DNA of 64,000 bases, taken from contig NZ_VUJV01000001.1 in assembly GCF_008373755.1 (NCBI RefSeq), positions 1,413,908-1,477,907 on the forward strand, read 5' to 3'. The translations under genes and the position numbers were made by a program. This stretch comes from Nocardioides humilatus. Lineage in GTDB: Bacteria; Actinomycetota; Actinomycetes; Propionibacteriales; Nocardioidaceae. Below the pieces are notes generated by a model. The model made no database searches. It worked only from the letters and a program-made list of their open reading frames with translations, and was not told the origin of the DNA. How positions within the stretch are numbered: position 1 is the first letter of the stretch; the number at the start of each line of letters is the position of its first letter. Shown here piece after piece: positions 1 through 7,247 of this stretch.

Positions 1-835
1 GGGCGGCCGGACCGATGCCCGAGAGCATGAGGAGCTGCGGTGATCCGAACGTGCCGGCGGCGACGATCACCTCGCGACTGGCGCGAATCGTCTGCAGGTC
101 GCCGTCGACGCCTCGCGCCTCGATCCCGCTCGCCCGCCCGCCCTCGATGAGGATCCGGGTGACGTGGGCGCCGGTGAGGATGAGCAGGTTGTCCAGTGGC
201 TGCTCGCGCAGGTAGCCGCGCGCGGCTGACGAACGGTGCCCCGCATCGGCACTGAGCTGAGCCAGACCGACGCCCTCCTGCTCAGGTCCGTTGTAGTCGT
301 CGACCACCGGCACGCCGAGCCGACCGGGAGCCTCCGCGAGGAACGACTCGGCCGCCCCGGTGATGTTGCGCTGGCGTCGTACCTTGATCGGGCCGCCCGC
401 CCCGCGCAGGTCGGTGGCGCCGTCCTCCCAGTCTTCGAGCCGCTTGAAGGAGGGCAAGACGTCGTCGTACGACCAGCCCGTGGCCCCGTCGGCCGCCCAG
501 TCGTCGAAGTCCTGGCGGTGGCCGCGCACCCACAACATGCCGTTGACCGAGCTGGACCCGCCGACCAGCTTGCCGCGCGTCATCGGGATCACGCGATCCA
601 GCGCCGCCGCCTGGGGCACCGACTTGTAGCCCCAGTCGACGAGCTTCTTCAGCTGCGGGGTGGAGAGCAGCACGCTGACCGCGCCGGGGATGTCGACCAG
701 CGACTTCACACCGCGCCCGTCCTCGCGCTTGCCCGCTTCGACCAGCGTGACGCTGGCTCCGCTCTCCGCAAGGCGGCGCGCAACGGCGCAGCCCGCGCTT
801 CCCGCACCGACGACGACGTAATCGCTCGTGACCAC
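1..835 (-). CDS. GMC-family FAD oxidoreductase, 3' part outside window
   Basis: Flavin-dependent alcohol/choline dehydrogenase-type oxidoreductase; the substrate cannot be told from sequence. A GTG start at 835 gives about 278 residues before the window edge, roughly half of a usual 500-550 residue family member. Near the N-terminus is the FAD dinucleotide-binding motif VVVGAGSAGCAVARRL, followed around residues 90-110 by the GMC signature GGSSSVNGMLWVRG. At the window edge is the second GMC signature GTFGSPQLLMLSGIG. A 14-bp palindrome of KstR type lies about 10 bp before the start codon, which suggests a role in steroid or lipid catabolism. Family assignment is firm; the pathway is inferred from the operator alone. 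Confidence 0.9.
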   Translation of the reverse strand, partial: MVTSDYVVVGAGSAGCAVARRLAESGASVTLVEAGKREDGRGVKSLVDIPGAVSVLLSTPQLKKLVDWGYKSVPQAAALDRVIPMTRGKLVGGSSSVNGMLWVRGHRQDFDDWAADGATGWSYDDVLPSFKRLEDWEDGATDLRGAGGPIKVRRQRNITGAAESFLAEAPGRLGVPVVDDYNGPEQEGVGLAQLSADAGHRSSAARGYLREQPLDNLLILTGAHVTRILIEGGRASGIEARGVDGDLQTIRASREVIVAAGTFGSPQLLMLSGIGPAA

Positions 836-845
836 TTGCGGATAC

Positions 846-859
846 TAGAACGCGTTCTA
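846..859. promoter_or_regulatory. KstR-type palindromic operator
   Basis: TAGAACGCGTTCTA is a perfect 14-bp palindrome that fits the published mycobacterial KstR consensus TnnAACnnGTTnnA. It lies between the GMC oxidoreductase start (835) and the end of the GGDEF-EAL gene (896), close enough to the GMC start to block its promoter. KstR is a TetR-family repressor of cholesterol catabolism genes; no kstR gene is in this window. Confidence 0.7.
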
Positions 860-895
860 ACTCGGGTCTACGCGTGCGCGGCGCGAGGCCTGGCC

Positions 896-3259
896 TCAGC
901 CGACGGCACGGAGGGGCGGCGCGTCCTCGTGGGGCACGGGTCGCCCGAGCAGGTAGCCCTGACCGCGATCGCAGCCGAGGCGAGTCAGGTGCGCGCGCTG
1001 CTGGTCGGTCTCTACTCCCTCGCCCACGACCTTCAGGCCGATGGCGTGGGCGAGAGTGATCACCGACGCCACGATGGCGTCGCACACCGGGTTGTGCCCG
1101 AGCTCGGCGACGAAGGTGCGATCGATCTTGATCTCATCGGCGGGCAGCTGCCGCAGGTGGGACAGCGAGGAGAACCCGGTGCCGAAGTCGTCGAGCGCGA
1201 CACCGATGCCGAGGGCACGCAGTGCCTCCAGCTGCGCGACCGTCGACTCGATGTCGGTCAAGACGGCCGACTCGGTGACCTCGATGACCAGATCGCCCGG
1301 CTCGGCTCCTGCATCTGAGACAGCGCGAGCAACGGTCGCGACTACGTCGGTGCGGAGCAGCTCCGCGGCCGACACGTTGATCGACACCCGTCGCGGCGTG
1401 CCCGCGGCCCGCCATTCCGCCGTACGACGGGCAGCCTCACCAGCGACCCACGAGCCGATCTCGAAGATCAGATCGGTGTCCTCGGCGACCGAGAGGAAGG
1501 CAGCTGGCGACAAGAGGCCTCGACTCGGGTGCTGCCAGCGAAGGAGCGCCTCCACGCCGGCGGCGCACCCCGTCGCGAGGTCGACCAGTGGTTGATAGTG
1601 GAGCACGAGCTCGCCACGTCGTACTGCGTGCCGGAGATCGGCCTCGATCCTGAGTCGCTCGAGGGCCATTGCCTGGAGCTTGTCGTCGAACTCGGCCCAC
1701 CCGCCCCGGCCGGCATCCTTGGCGCAGTACATCGCCGTGTCGGCCTCGCGGATCAGGTCGTCACCGGTCATGCCGCAACGAGCACGGGCGATGCCGATGG
1801 ATCCGCCGACGCGCAGCTCGAGACCGTCGATGCGGATCGTGCCTCGCAACACCTCTGACAACGCCTCCACCCCCGGCCGCGGTTCCGGGGTTTGCGGGCA
1901 GAGGATGACGAACTCGTCCCCGCCGAACCGGCTGACGATCCAGGTGTCCGGCACAGCCGCCACGATCCGGTGGGCCAGCTCGACGAGGAGCCGGTCACCG
2001 ACGACGTGGCCATGACTGTCGTTGACCAGCTTGAACCGGTCGAGGTCGATGAACAGGACGACCAGTGGGGCGGCCTCATGGTCCCCGAGGAGCCGGTCGA
2101 GCTCATCGGACGCACCGCGGCGATTGAGCAGATCGGTCAACGGATCGTGGCGGGCGTAGTGGCGCAGCCGCTGGACCAGGTCCTCGTGGGAATCGACGAG
2201 ATCATTGAACGCCCGAGCGACCTCGACGACCTCGGCAGGCCCCGACTCGGGCGCAGGGCGCACCACGCCACCCGATCGCGAGGCAGCGATCGACGCCCCC
2301 AGGCGACGGATCGGCCAGGCCAGCCGCCGGTGGAGACCGAGCGCGAGGGCGATCACGAGAGCGACGATCCCGGCGCCGAAACCCAGGAGAGTCCGCCGCT
2401 GGTCCCGCGCCGCGCTCGTCGCGACGTTGACGTCGACGCCGGCGAGGATCGTCCAACCGGTCGTCGGCTCGACCACCACCCGCCAGATCCGCTCGACGCC
2501 GTCGGGGCCGACCGCGGGCGGCTCCTTCCACGGGACGATGTCTCCCGCAACGTAGGGAGCTCCCGACGTCGACCCGGCGACAAGTCCGGTATCGGGGTCG
2601 ATGGCCACGACCGCCGTCGCTTCGTCGACACCGGGTGGCAGAGCGAGGTCGGGCACGTCGGTGAAGATCACCACGACCACGGCCCCGACCGGACCGCTCC
2701 GACCCGGCACCGGTGCTGCTACGGCGATGGCGGGGTGGCCGGTCGCGGGATCGACGAACACCTCGTTGTCATTGACGGTCACCCCGTCAGCCATCGCCTT
2801 GAGATAGGTCGCGGCCGGCACCGTCTCGTCGGGATCCCCCGAGAGCGAGCACACGGTCCGGCCGTCCAGGCCGACGACCACCAGCCGAGCGGCGTCCCGC
2901 ACGCTGGCCAGCGGAGCGAGAGCGCGATCACAAGCGCCGGGACGGAGCGACCTCAGCGCCGGGTTTGCGGCCAGGTCACCGAGGAGAGGTACGGCGCTCT
3001 CGGACAAGGTGCCGAACTCGGGCGCCTCGCTCTCAGCCAGGGCAGAAAGGGCGTCCTCGGCCCGGTCGCGCTCGCTGTCGAACGACGCCGCCGTCACCCA
3101 GGTGATGAGCACACCGACGGCCACGAGGCACGCGCCGAAACCGGCGACCACCAGCGACGTGACCGACCAACCCACACGGTTCGGCCTCGTCGCCGTCGGT
3201 CGCTCTTTACTGCGCCGATCGGGACGGAGCGTGTTAACGGCGACGGCGTCCTTGCCCAT
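896..3259 (-). CDS. Membrane GGDEF-EAL cyclic-di-GMP enzyme
   Basis: 787-residue bifunctional c-di-GMP turnover protein. Order: cytoplasmic N-terminus, a membrane segment around residues 33-55, an extracytoplasmic sensor region of about 220 residues, a second membrane segment near 290-308, a HAMP-like linker, a GGDEF domain and an EAL domain. The GGDEF motif is intact (RFGGDEFVIL, about residue 443), so cyclase activity is plausible. The EAL domain keeps GVEALLRW, DDFGTG, EIKIDRTFV and GEGVET, so phosphodiesterase activity is plausible too. The ligand of the sensor domain is unknown. It ends about 60 bp before the oppositely arranged KstR-type operator and appears monocistronic. Confidence 0.93.
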   Translation of the reverse strand: MGKDAVAVNTLRPDRRSKERPTATRPNRVGWSVTSLVVAGFGACLVAVGVLITWVTAASFDSERDRAEDALSALAESEAPEFGTLSESAVPLLGDLAANPALRSLRPGACDRALAPLASVRDAARLVVVGLDGRTVCSLSGDPDETVPAATYLKAMADGVTVNDNEVFVDPATGHPAIAVAAPVPGRSGPVGAVVVVIFTDVPDLALPPGVDEATAVVAIDPDTGLVAGSTSGAPYVAGDIVPWKEPPAVGPDGVERIWRVVVEPTTGWTILAGVDVNVATSAARDQRRTLLGFGAGIVALVIALALGLHRRLAWPIRRLGASIAASRSGGVVRPAPESGPAEVVEVARAFNDLVDSHEDLVQRLRHYARHDPLTDLLNRRGASDELDRLLGDHEAAPLVVLFIDLDRFKLVNDSHGHVVGDRLLVELAHRIVAAVPDTWIVSRFGGDEFVILCPQTPEPRPGVEALSEVLRGTIRIDGLELRVGGSIGIARARCGMTGDDLIREADTAMYCAKDAGRGGWAEFDDKLQAMALERLRIEADLRHAVRRGELVLHYQPLVDLATGCAAGVEALLRWQHPSRGLLSPAAFLSVAEDTDLIFEIGSWVAGEAARRTAEWRAAGTPRRVSINVSAAELLRTDVVATVARAVSDAGAEPGDLVIEVTESAVLTDIESTVAQLEALRALGIGVALDDFGTGFSSLSHLRQLPADEIKIDRTFVAELGHNPVCDAIVASVITLAHAIGLKVVGEGVETDQQRAHLTRLGCDRGQGYLLGRPVPHEDAPPLRAVG

Positions 3260-3389
3260 GTCGTCTCACTTCCCCAGGTCCAATCCGTCCAGCCTGAAAG
3301 TTCGGCAGACGCCACGGCAGGGCTGAAGGGTGGGTGCTCGGGGGCACAAAGTCCCGTGAGCACTGGTACTACTCGGGTAGCATCCCGGT

Positions 3390-3599
3390 ATGAAGATCAG
3401 CGCGAGCCTGCCGGACGAGGACGTCGAGTTCCTCGATCGCTATGCCGCCGATCACGGCGAGTCCCGGTCCGGCGCACTCCATCGCGCGGTCGCGCTCCTC
3501 CGTCACCGCGACCTCGGCGACCAGTACGAAGCAGCCTGGGCCAGCGACAACGCCGACGACTGGCACGGCACGTTGCGCGATGGACTGGCAGCCGAGTGA
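3390..3599 (+). CDS. Ribbon-helix-helix antitoxin, MazE-like
   Basis: 69-residue protein starting MKISASLPDEDVEFLDRYA, typical of ribbon-helix-helix antitoxins: a short N-terminal beta strand for DNA binding, then two helices, with an acidic tail that would wrap the toxin. Its stop overlaps the GTG start of the MazF-type gene by GTGA, the usual antitoxin-first arrangement. A small inverted repeat, CTAC-TCGG-GTAG (3369-3380), ends 9 bp before the ATG and could be an autoregulatory site. No clear Shine-Dalgarno sequence is seen. It probably represses its own operon together with the toxin; this is inferred from the family. Confidence 0.85.
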   Translation: MKISASLPDEDVEFLDRYAADHGESRSGALHRAVALLRHRDLGDQYEAAWASDNADDWHGTLRDGLAAE

Positions 3600-3946
3600 G
3601 GCGCGGCGACATCTGGCTCGTCGATCTCGAACCCGTCGTCGGCAGCGAGGCCAACAAGACCCGGCCCTGCGTCCTGGTCTCCAACGACCACGCCAACACA
3701 CGCGCTGCAGCCCTGGGCCGCGGCACGATCACCGTCGTCCCGATCACCAGCACGCTCGAGCCCGCCCTGGCGTTCCACGTGCTGCTCCCCGCCGAGGAGA
3801 CCGGCCTCCGGAGCGACTCGAAGGCGCAGGCCGAGCAAGTGCGATCCATCGACGCACGCCGCCTGACCCACCAGACCGGACACTTACCCATCCCGTTGAT
3901 GAGAGCAGTCGACGCTGCCTTGCGGCTTCACCTCGACCTCAACTGA
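3596..3946 (+). CDS. MazF/PemK-type mRNA interferase toxin
   Basis: 116-residue PemK/MazF-family endoribonuclease. It begins RRGDIWLVDLEPVVGSEANK, the family's first strand and loop, followed by TRPCVLVSNDHAN and the core VPITSTLEPALAFHVLLP. The start is a GTG at 3596 whose GTGA overlaps the antitoxin stop, so the pair is translationally coupled. Substrate specificity cannot be predicted. A strong hairpin follows 26 bp downstream. Together with the upstream RHH protein it forms a complete type II toxin-antitoxin module. Confidence 0.9.
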   Translation: MRRGDIWLVDLEPVVGSEANKTRPCVLVSNDHANTRAAALGRGTITVVPITSTLEPALAFHVLLPAEETGLRSDSKAQAEQVRSIDARRLTHQTGHLPIPLMRAVDAALRLHLDLN

Positions 3947-3971
3947 TGCCTTCACCGAAGGCCGAAATCAC

Positions 3972-4001
3972 AACAGCCCGCATCGACCGATGCGGGCTGT
4001 T
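3972..4001. terminator. Strong hairpin between mazF and tRNA-Arg
   Basis: Perfect 14-bp inverted repeat (AACAGCCCGCATCG / CGATGCGGGCTGTT) with a 2-nt centre. It separates the convergent mazF-type gene (+) and tRNA-Arg (-), so it can serve both. No long T-run follows, as is usual for high-GC actinobacterial terminators. Confidence 0.8.
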
Positions 4002-4018
4002 CTGTCTTGAACCGTTTG

Positions 4019-4091
4019 CGCGCCTGTAGGGATTCGAACCCCAAACCTTCTGATCCGTAGTCAGATGCTCTATCCGTTGAGCTACAGGCGC
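4019..4091 (-). tRNA. tRNA-Arg (ACG)
   Basis: Read on the minus strand, a 73-nt cloverleaf: acceptor GCGCCTG pairs with CAGGCGC; D-arm TAGCTCAACGGATAGAGCA; anticodon stem TCTGA/TCAGA with loop CTACGGA (anticodon ACG); T-arm with GGTTCGAATCC. CCA is not encoded. It decodes CGN arginine codons after A34 deamination, as in most bacteria. Confidence 0.95.
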
Positions 4092-4175
4092 TAGCTGCCC
4101 TTGCGGAGCAACCGGATGAGAATAGCCGAGGCCCGCACCGGATGCCGAATCGCGCCGTTGTGCGAACATGAGGAC

Positions 4176-5207
4176 GTGTTGTCCGGCTACGAGCCCGAGG
4201 ATCGTGAGCTCTTCGAGCGTGCCGCCATCGAGCTCTACGAGGCGCTGGTCCAGGAGGGCGGTATCGCGCCCGACGACGCCCGCTTTGCCGACGGCACCGA
4301 CACGAAGGCAGCGCTCGACCTGCTCGCGGAGCTCAACCTGGTCCAGCTCGACCAGCGGGCCACCTTGTGGCGTCCGCTCGAGCCGGCCGGGGTGCAGTCG
4401 CGGGTGGTCACTCCCCTCAGCAACGAGGGTGCGCGACTGCTGGACGAGTCGGCGCGCTGGGCCAAGGCGTTCCAGTCGCTCAGCCACACCTGGCGGCGCT
4501 CGCCTGTCGCTGAGAGCTCGGGCCCGTTCACCTATCTCCACAACGAGGCGATCAACCCCTATCTGACCGCGCTCGTCGGCGAGGCCGAGGAAGAGCTCCT
4601 GACAGCGCAGCCGCAGGCGGGCCGCGACGCGCAGTCGATCGCGACCGCGGCACTCCGCGACACCGAGGCGCTCGACCGCGGCCTGACGATGCGGATCCTC
4701 TATCAGCACAGCGCCCGGCGCAGCGCCATCACGCAGAAGTACGTCGCCGCTGTCACCTCACGCGGCGCCGAGGTGCGCACGCTGGACGAGTTCTTCAACC
4801 GGATGATCGTCGTGGACCGTCGCGTCGCGGTGATCCCGGCAGCGGACACGCTGGCCACGGCGGTCGTCGTACGCGAACCCGCCGTCGTCGCCTACCTCAT
4901 CGACGTCTTCGAGCGCGCTTGGGCCCGCGGGCGGTCGTTCGCCGCGTCGGAGGAGTCAGCGGTCAAGGAGATCGCAGCCGAACAGCGGTCCATGACGATC
5001 CGGATGCTCATCGCCGGCCACGCCGACGCGGTCAGCGCTAAGCGACTGGGCGTGAGCCCGCGGACCTACGCGGGCTACGTGGCGGACCTGAAGGCGGAGT
5101 ACGACGCCGACACGCGCTTCCAGCTCGGCTACACGATGGGCAGCACGGGGATCTCGGGCAACGAGCGGTCAGAAGAGAGCGCGGAGAGCGACCAGGCCGA
5201 AAAATGA
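4176..5207 (+). CDS. LuxR-type regulator with TrmB/PLD-like core
   Basis: 343-residue putative transcription factor. The first ~70 residues resemble a TrmB-like winged helix (ALDLLAELNLVQ). The middle holds a phospholipase-D-like TrmB sensor core (TMRILYQHSARRSAIT ... VRTLDEFFNRMIVVDRRVAVIP). The C-terminus is a LuxR-type helix-turn-helix (AKRLGVSPRTYAGYVADLK). I chose GTG 4176 rather than the in-frame ATG at 4101, because the extension would run back almost to the tRNA-Arg 5' end and reads unlike the family. Related actinobacterial regulators are often orphans. Here it converges with a gene for a 54-residue secreted peptide, which is a possible partner. The ligand is unknown. Confidence 0.85.
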   Translation: MLSGYEPEDRELFERAAIELYEALVQEGGIAPDDARFADGTDTKAALDLLAELNLVQLDQRATLWRPLEPAGVQSRVVTPLSNEGARLLDESARWAKAFQSLSHTWRRSPVAESSGPFTYLHNEAINPYLTALVGEAEEELLTAQPQAGRDAQSIATAALRDTEALDRGLTMRILYQHSARRSAITQKYVAAVTSRGAEVRTLDEFFNRMIVVDRRVAVIPAADTLATAVVVREPAVVAYLIDVFERAWARGRSFAASEESAVKEIAAEQRSMTIRMLIAGHADAVSAKRLGVSPRTYAGYVADLKAEYDADTRFQLGYTMGSTGISGNERSEESAESDQAEK

Positions 5208-5210
5208 CGA

Positions 5211-5241
5211 ACCGACCGCCGTCTCCCCCTCGGCAGTCGGT
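5211..5241. terminator. Hairpin between convergent regulator and peptide gene
   Basis: Arms ACCGACCGCCG and CGGCAGTCGGT pair over 11 bp with one mismatch around a 9-nt pyrimidine loop. It lies just after the regulator stop (5207) and before the end of the convergent peptide gene (5257), so it is a likely bidirectional terminator. Confidence 0.65.
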
Positions 5242-5256
5242 CGTGCAAACGCTTGA

Positions 5257-5421
5257 TCAGCGAGCGTGGTGGTGATGGCCCGTCGACGTGCGGCACGCGC
5301 CGCCGCAGCCCCATCCCGTGTCAGCCCCGGCATGCGCCGACGGCGTGACGACTGCGGTGAGACCCACCGTGGCCACCGTCGCTGCGAACAGCAGCGCAGC
5401 CCTTCGTCCGAACTCCCTCAT
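5257..5421 (-). CDS. 54-residue secreted Cys/His peptide, unknown
   Basis: Unrecognised small protein. The ATG at 5421 is preceded by a good ribosome binding site (GGAGGG, 7 nt upstream), which supports a real gene. The translation begins MREFGRRAALLFAATVATVG and continues through a hydrophobic stretch to PSAHA, a standard signal peptide with an A-x-A cleavage site near residue 31. The predicted mature part is only about 23 residues (starting GADTGWGCGGACRTSTG) and ends HHHHAR, with two cysteines four residues apart. It could be a disulfide-bonded or metal-binding exported peptide, or a signalling or modified-peptide precursor. It converges with the LuxR/TrmB-like regulator. No function is assigned. 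Confidence 0.7.
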   Translation of the reverse strand: MREFGRRAALLFAATVATVGLTAVVTPSAHAGADTGWGCGGACRTSTGHHHHAR

Positions 5422-5584
5422 CACTCAGCCCTCCGATTGGTGTCGGGGTCGCACGAGCCCCCATACGACGACAAGTCGTGTAATGCCTACCCAAACATCC
5501 GACGGGCCAAACTCGCAATGCCTGGGAATCTTTCTTGTCCTTCGGCGGCACCTCAGGACGGCGTGTTGTTCTCAGATGCGAGAA

Positions 5585-5610
5585 CCCCCGGCGAGCATGC
5601 TCACCGGGGG
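5585..5610 (-). terminator. Hairpin downstream of tRNA-Ser (GCT)
   Basis: CCCCCGGCGAGC and GCTCACCGGGGG form a 12-bp stem with one mismatch and a very short centre. It lies 6 bp beyond the 3' end of the minus-strand tRNA-Ser, the expected place for its terminator. Confidence 0.7.
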
Positions 5611-5616
5611 CTGACG

Positions 5617-5707
5617 CGGAGGCGGAGGGATTTGAACCCTCGATGGGGTTTTAGCCCCAAACCCGCTTAGCAGGCGGGCGCCATAGACCGGACTAGGCGA
5701 CGCCTCC
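5617..5707 (-). tRNA. tRNA-Ser (GCT)
   Basis: 91-nt class II tRNA on the minus strand. Acceptor GGAGGCG pairs with CGCCTCC. Anticodon stem CCCGC/GCGGG carries loop CTGCTAA (anticodon GCT). A long variable arm (TTTGGGGCTAAAACCCC) is typical of tRNA-Ser; the T-loop is GGTTCAAATCC. No CCA is encoded. Reads AGC/AGU. Confidence 0.95.
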
Positions 5708-5776
5708 CTGCCGACCGGAGGCCGATCGGCAGGGAACAGGCTACAAGGCAGCGCCCGGGCCGACCGAATCGGCCCG

Positions 5777-6235
5777 TCAGCCGACGTTCTGGTCCAGGTG
5801 GTCGCGCACATCCCGCGCGAAGTCGTCCTTGTCGACTGCCAGCAGCTGCACCGGAATCGTGGTCGAACGGCCGTCCTTGAGGCGCACCACGACGCACGGC
5901 ACGTCCTGCGGCTGGGTCGCCACCACGTCCTCGACCTCGCTCCACCGCGCCTCGGCGACCCCCGCCCCACGGACCAGACGGACCCGATAGCCCTGGGCGG
6001 TCAGCCGTACGACGCTCACCCGCGAGCGCAGCCACCAGGCGAGCCCGATCAGGCCGAGCACCCCGAGGGCGAGGAGGACGACGAGGACGTCCGGCCCGAG
6101 GCCGGCCACCGCGACGGCGACGGTCGCGACGAGGACCACGAGCGCGAAGAGGATGAGGTAGGCACCCACGAACCGGGCCACCACCAAAGGGGCCATCCGG
6201 TAGTCGACAGGGGAGGACGGTTCGGCACTGCTCAC
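5777..6235 (-). CDS. Small membrane protein with PH-like C-terminal domain
   Basis: 152 residues. Two hydrophobic segments at about residues 23-45 and 48-68 are followed by a soluble domain resembling bacterial PH domains (SVVRLTAQGYRVRLVRGAG ... ARWSEVEDVVAT ... LKDGRSTTIPVQLL). Proteins of this build are common in actinobacteria next to tRNA or housekeeping genes and lack an assigned function. It lies alone between two tRNA-Ser genes. Confidence 0.8.
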   Translation of the reverse strand: MSSAEPSSPVDYRMAPLVVARFVGAYLILFALVVLVATVAVAVAGLGPDVLVVLLALGVLGLIGLAWWLRSRVSVVRLTAQGYRVRLVRGAGVAEARWSEVEDVVATQPQDVPCVVVRLKDGRSTTIPVQLLAVDKDDFARDVRDHLDQNVG

Positions 6236-6289
6236 GGGCGAACTCTAGACTCGGGCACCGGTGGGTCCCGCCTCGGCGTGGTCGACCGA

Positions 6290-6377
6290 GGAGAGGTGCC
6301 GGAGTGGCCGATCGGAACCGCCTTGAAAGCGGTCGTAGGGAGACCTACCGCGGGTTCGAATCCCGCCCTCTCTGCCA
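6290..6377 (+). tRNA. tRNA-Ser (TGA)
   Basis: Class II tRNA. Acceptor GGAGAGG pairs with CCTCTCT (G-U at the end). Anticodon stem ACCGC/GCGGT carries loop CTTGAAA (anticodon TGA). The long variable arm is CGTAGGGAGACCTACCG; the T-arm holds GGTTCGAATCC. Unlike the other two tRNAs here, CCA is encoded (6375-6377). Its 3' end overlaps the 3' end of an opposite-strand protease-like gene. Confidence 0.95.
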
Positions 6378-6770
6378 CAAGTGGTCGCGCTCGGCGGCAT
6401 CGATCCACAGAAGTCGGTCGCAGAGCACGCCCGCGTCGACCATGAGCTCGGTCGCGGCCTCGTCGATCGACGCGGACCAGGCGAGGGCCTCGGCCACAGG
6501 CTCGATGTCGGGGAGCAGCAGGCGGGCGGTCTCGCGTCGTACGTGCAGCTCCTCGCGGGCCGCCAGGACGCCCACGAGCGTCGGCCCGCGCTCCGCATGG
6601 AGGCACTCGTGCAGCACTGTGCACCGGCGTTCCTCCCACGTCAGGTTGGCGCGGAGGCTGATGACCTTCTCGTCGAAGAGCGTGAAGCCGGCGTCAGCAT
6701 CGTCCTCCGGGCTGTGCCAGCGCAGCTCCCAGTCGGTGAGCGTGCGGAGCCGGCGCCAGGGATGGATCAC
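6345..6770 (-). CDS. ImmA/IrrE-like metallopeptidase
   Basis: 141-residue protein with the zinc-peptidase motif HECLH (HExxH) near residue 54 in the context TVLHECLHAERG, typical of small ImmA/IrrE-family domains. The last residues (LWQRGRDSNPR) are simply the antisense translation of the tRNA-Ser 3' half, so the reading frame runs about 33 bp into the tRNA gene before finding a stop. The neighbouring XRE regulator (6799-7170) suggests the usual protease-plus-HTH pair in which the protease cleaves the repressor. The target is inferred. The tRNA overlap hints that an insertion may have set this gene's end. Confidence 0.8.
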   Translation of the reverse strand: MIHPWRRLRTLTDWELRWHSPEDDADAGFTLFDEKVISLRANLTWEERRCTVLHECLHAERGPTLVGVLAAREELHVRRETARLLLPDIEPVAEALAWSASIDEAATELMVDAGVLCDRLLWIDAAERDHLWQRGRDSNPR

Positions 6771-6798
6771 GCCGGCAGGTTAGGCGGAGGGACCGGCA

Positions 6799-7170
6799 CT
6801 ACTTCCCAGCAGAGGGCTTGCGCGCCGCGCGTTTCTGTACGGCGGGTGCCGCCGCCTTGCGGCCCCGGCGCTGGTCGAGGTCGCCGCCCCTGCGCTTGCG
6901 CTCGAAGGCCTCGAGGTGCGCTGCCCAGTCACGGGTGTCGATGCCGAGGGCGATCGCGATCCGCACCAGCTGGCTGACGTGCACCAGGCGCGGCTCGGCC
7001 GTCGGCGACAACATGTTGGCCAGCGTGCTGCGCGGGATGCCCGACGCCTCGGAGAGCTGGTGCTGCGTCATCGACGCCTCGGCGAACGCCGCCCGCACCA
7101 GGTGGATGGCGGCGACGTTGATCGGTTCGGATGCGTGCTCTTTCTGACCCACAATGCGACCGTATCCCAT
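6799..7170 (-). CDS. XRE-family helix-turn-helix regulator
   Basis: 123 residues. The helix-turn-helix is MTQHQLSEASGIPRSTLANMLS (about residues 34-55; a phage-repressor type fold), followed by a short dimerisation part and a basic tail rich in Lys/Arg/Ala. Alternative start: GTG at 7152. The gene is transcribed away from a second XRE gene, with an 18-bp palindrome in between. Its 3' neighbour is an ImmA/IrrE-like protease, so the two may form a repressor/protease switch. Targets are probably its own promoter and the divergent cassette. Confidence 0.82.
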   Translation of the reverse strand: MGYGRIVGQKEHASEPINVAAIHLVRAAFAEASMTQHQLSEASGIPRSTLANMLSPTAEPRLVHVSQLVRIAIALGIDTRDWAAHLEAFERKRRGGDLDQRRGRKAAAPAVQKRAARKPSAGK

Positions 7171-7176
7171 ATTGAA

Positions 7177-7194
7177 CAGGTTGTGGACAACCTG
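7177..7194. promoter_or_regulatory. Palindromic operator between divergent XRE genes
   Basis: CAGGTTGTGGACAACCTG has 8-bp arms with a GG centre. A third half-site, CAGGTTG, follows at 7198-7204. The region is clearly AT-richer than the surroundings and contains TTTTATACC near 7222-7230, which fits a -10 element for the rightward operon. The arrangement suggests a shared operator for the two XRE regulators. Confidence 0.65.
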
Positions 7195-7247
7195 ACCCAG
7201 GTTGCCTCGTATTGCCTTTTGTTTTATACCGAACTACAGTCCTGCAC

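Noticed and set aside
3260-3389. c-di-GMP riboswitch before the GGDEF-EAL gene
   Set aside because: Only a simple hairpin (GTGCTC/GAGCAC, 3334-3363) is present; no GEMM core was recognisable.
1892-3589. Long plus-strand open frame antisense to the GGDEF-EAL gene
   Set aside because: It has no domain pattern and is the GC-biased mirror of the real gene; only its 3' end from 3596 (MazF-type toxin) is a gene.
5321-5551. 76-residue minus-strand frame overlapping the secreted peptide gene
   Set aside because: Different frame, no ribosome site and no signal peptide; the 54-residue frame with GGAGGG is better supported.
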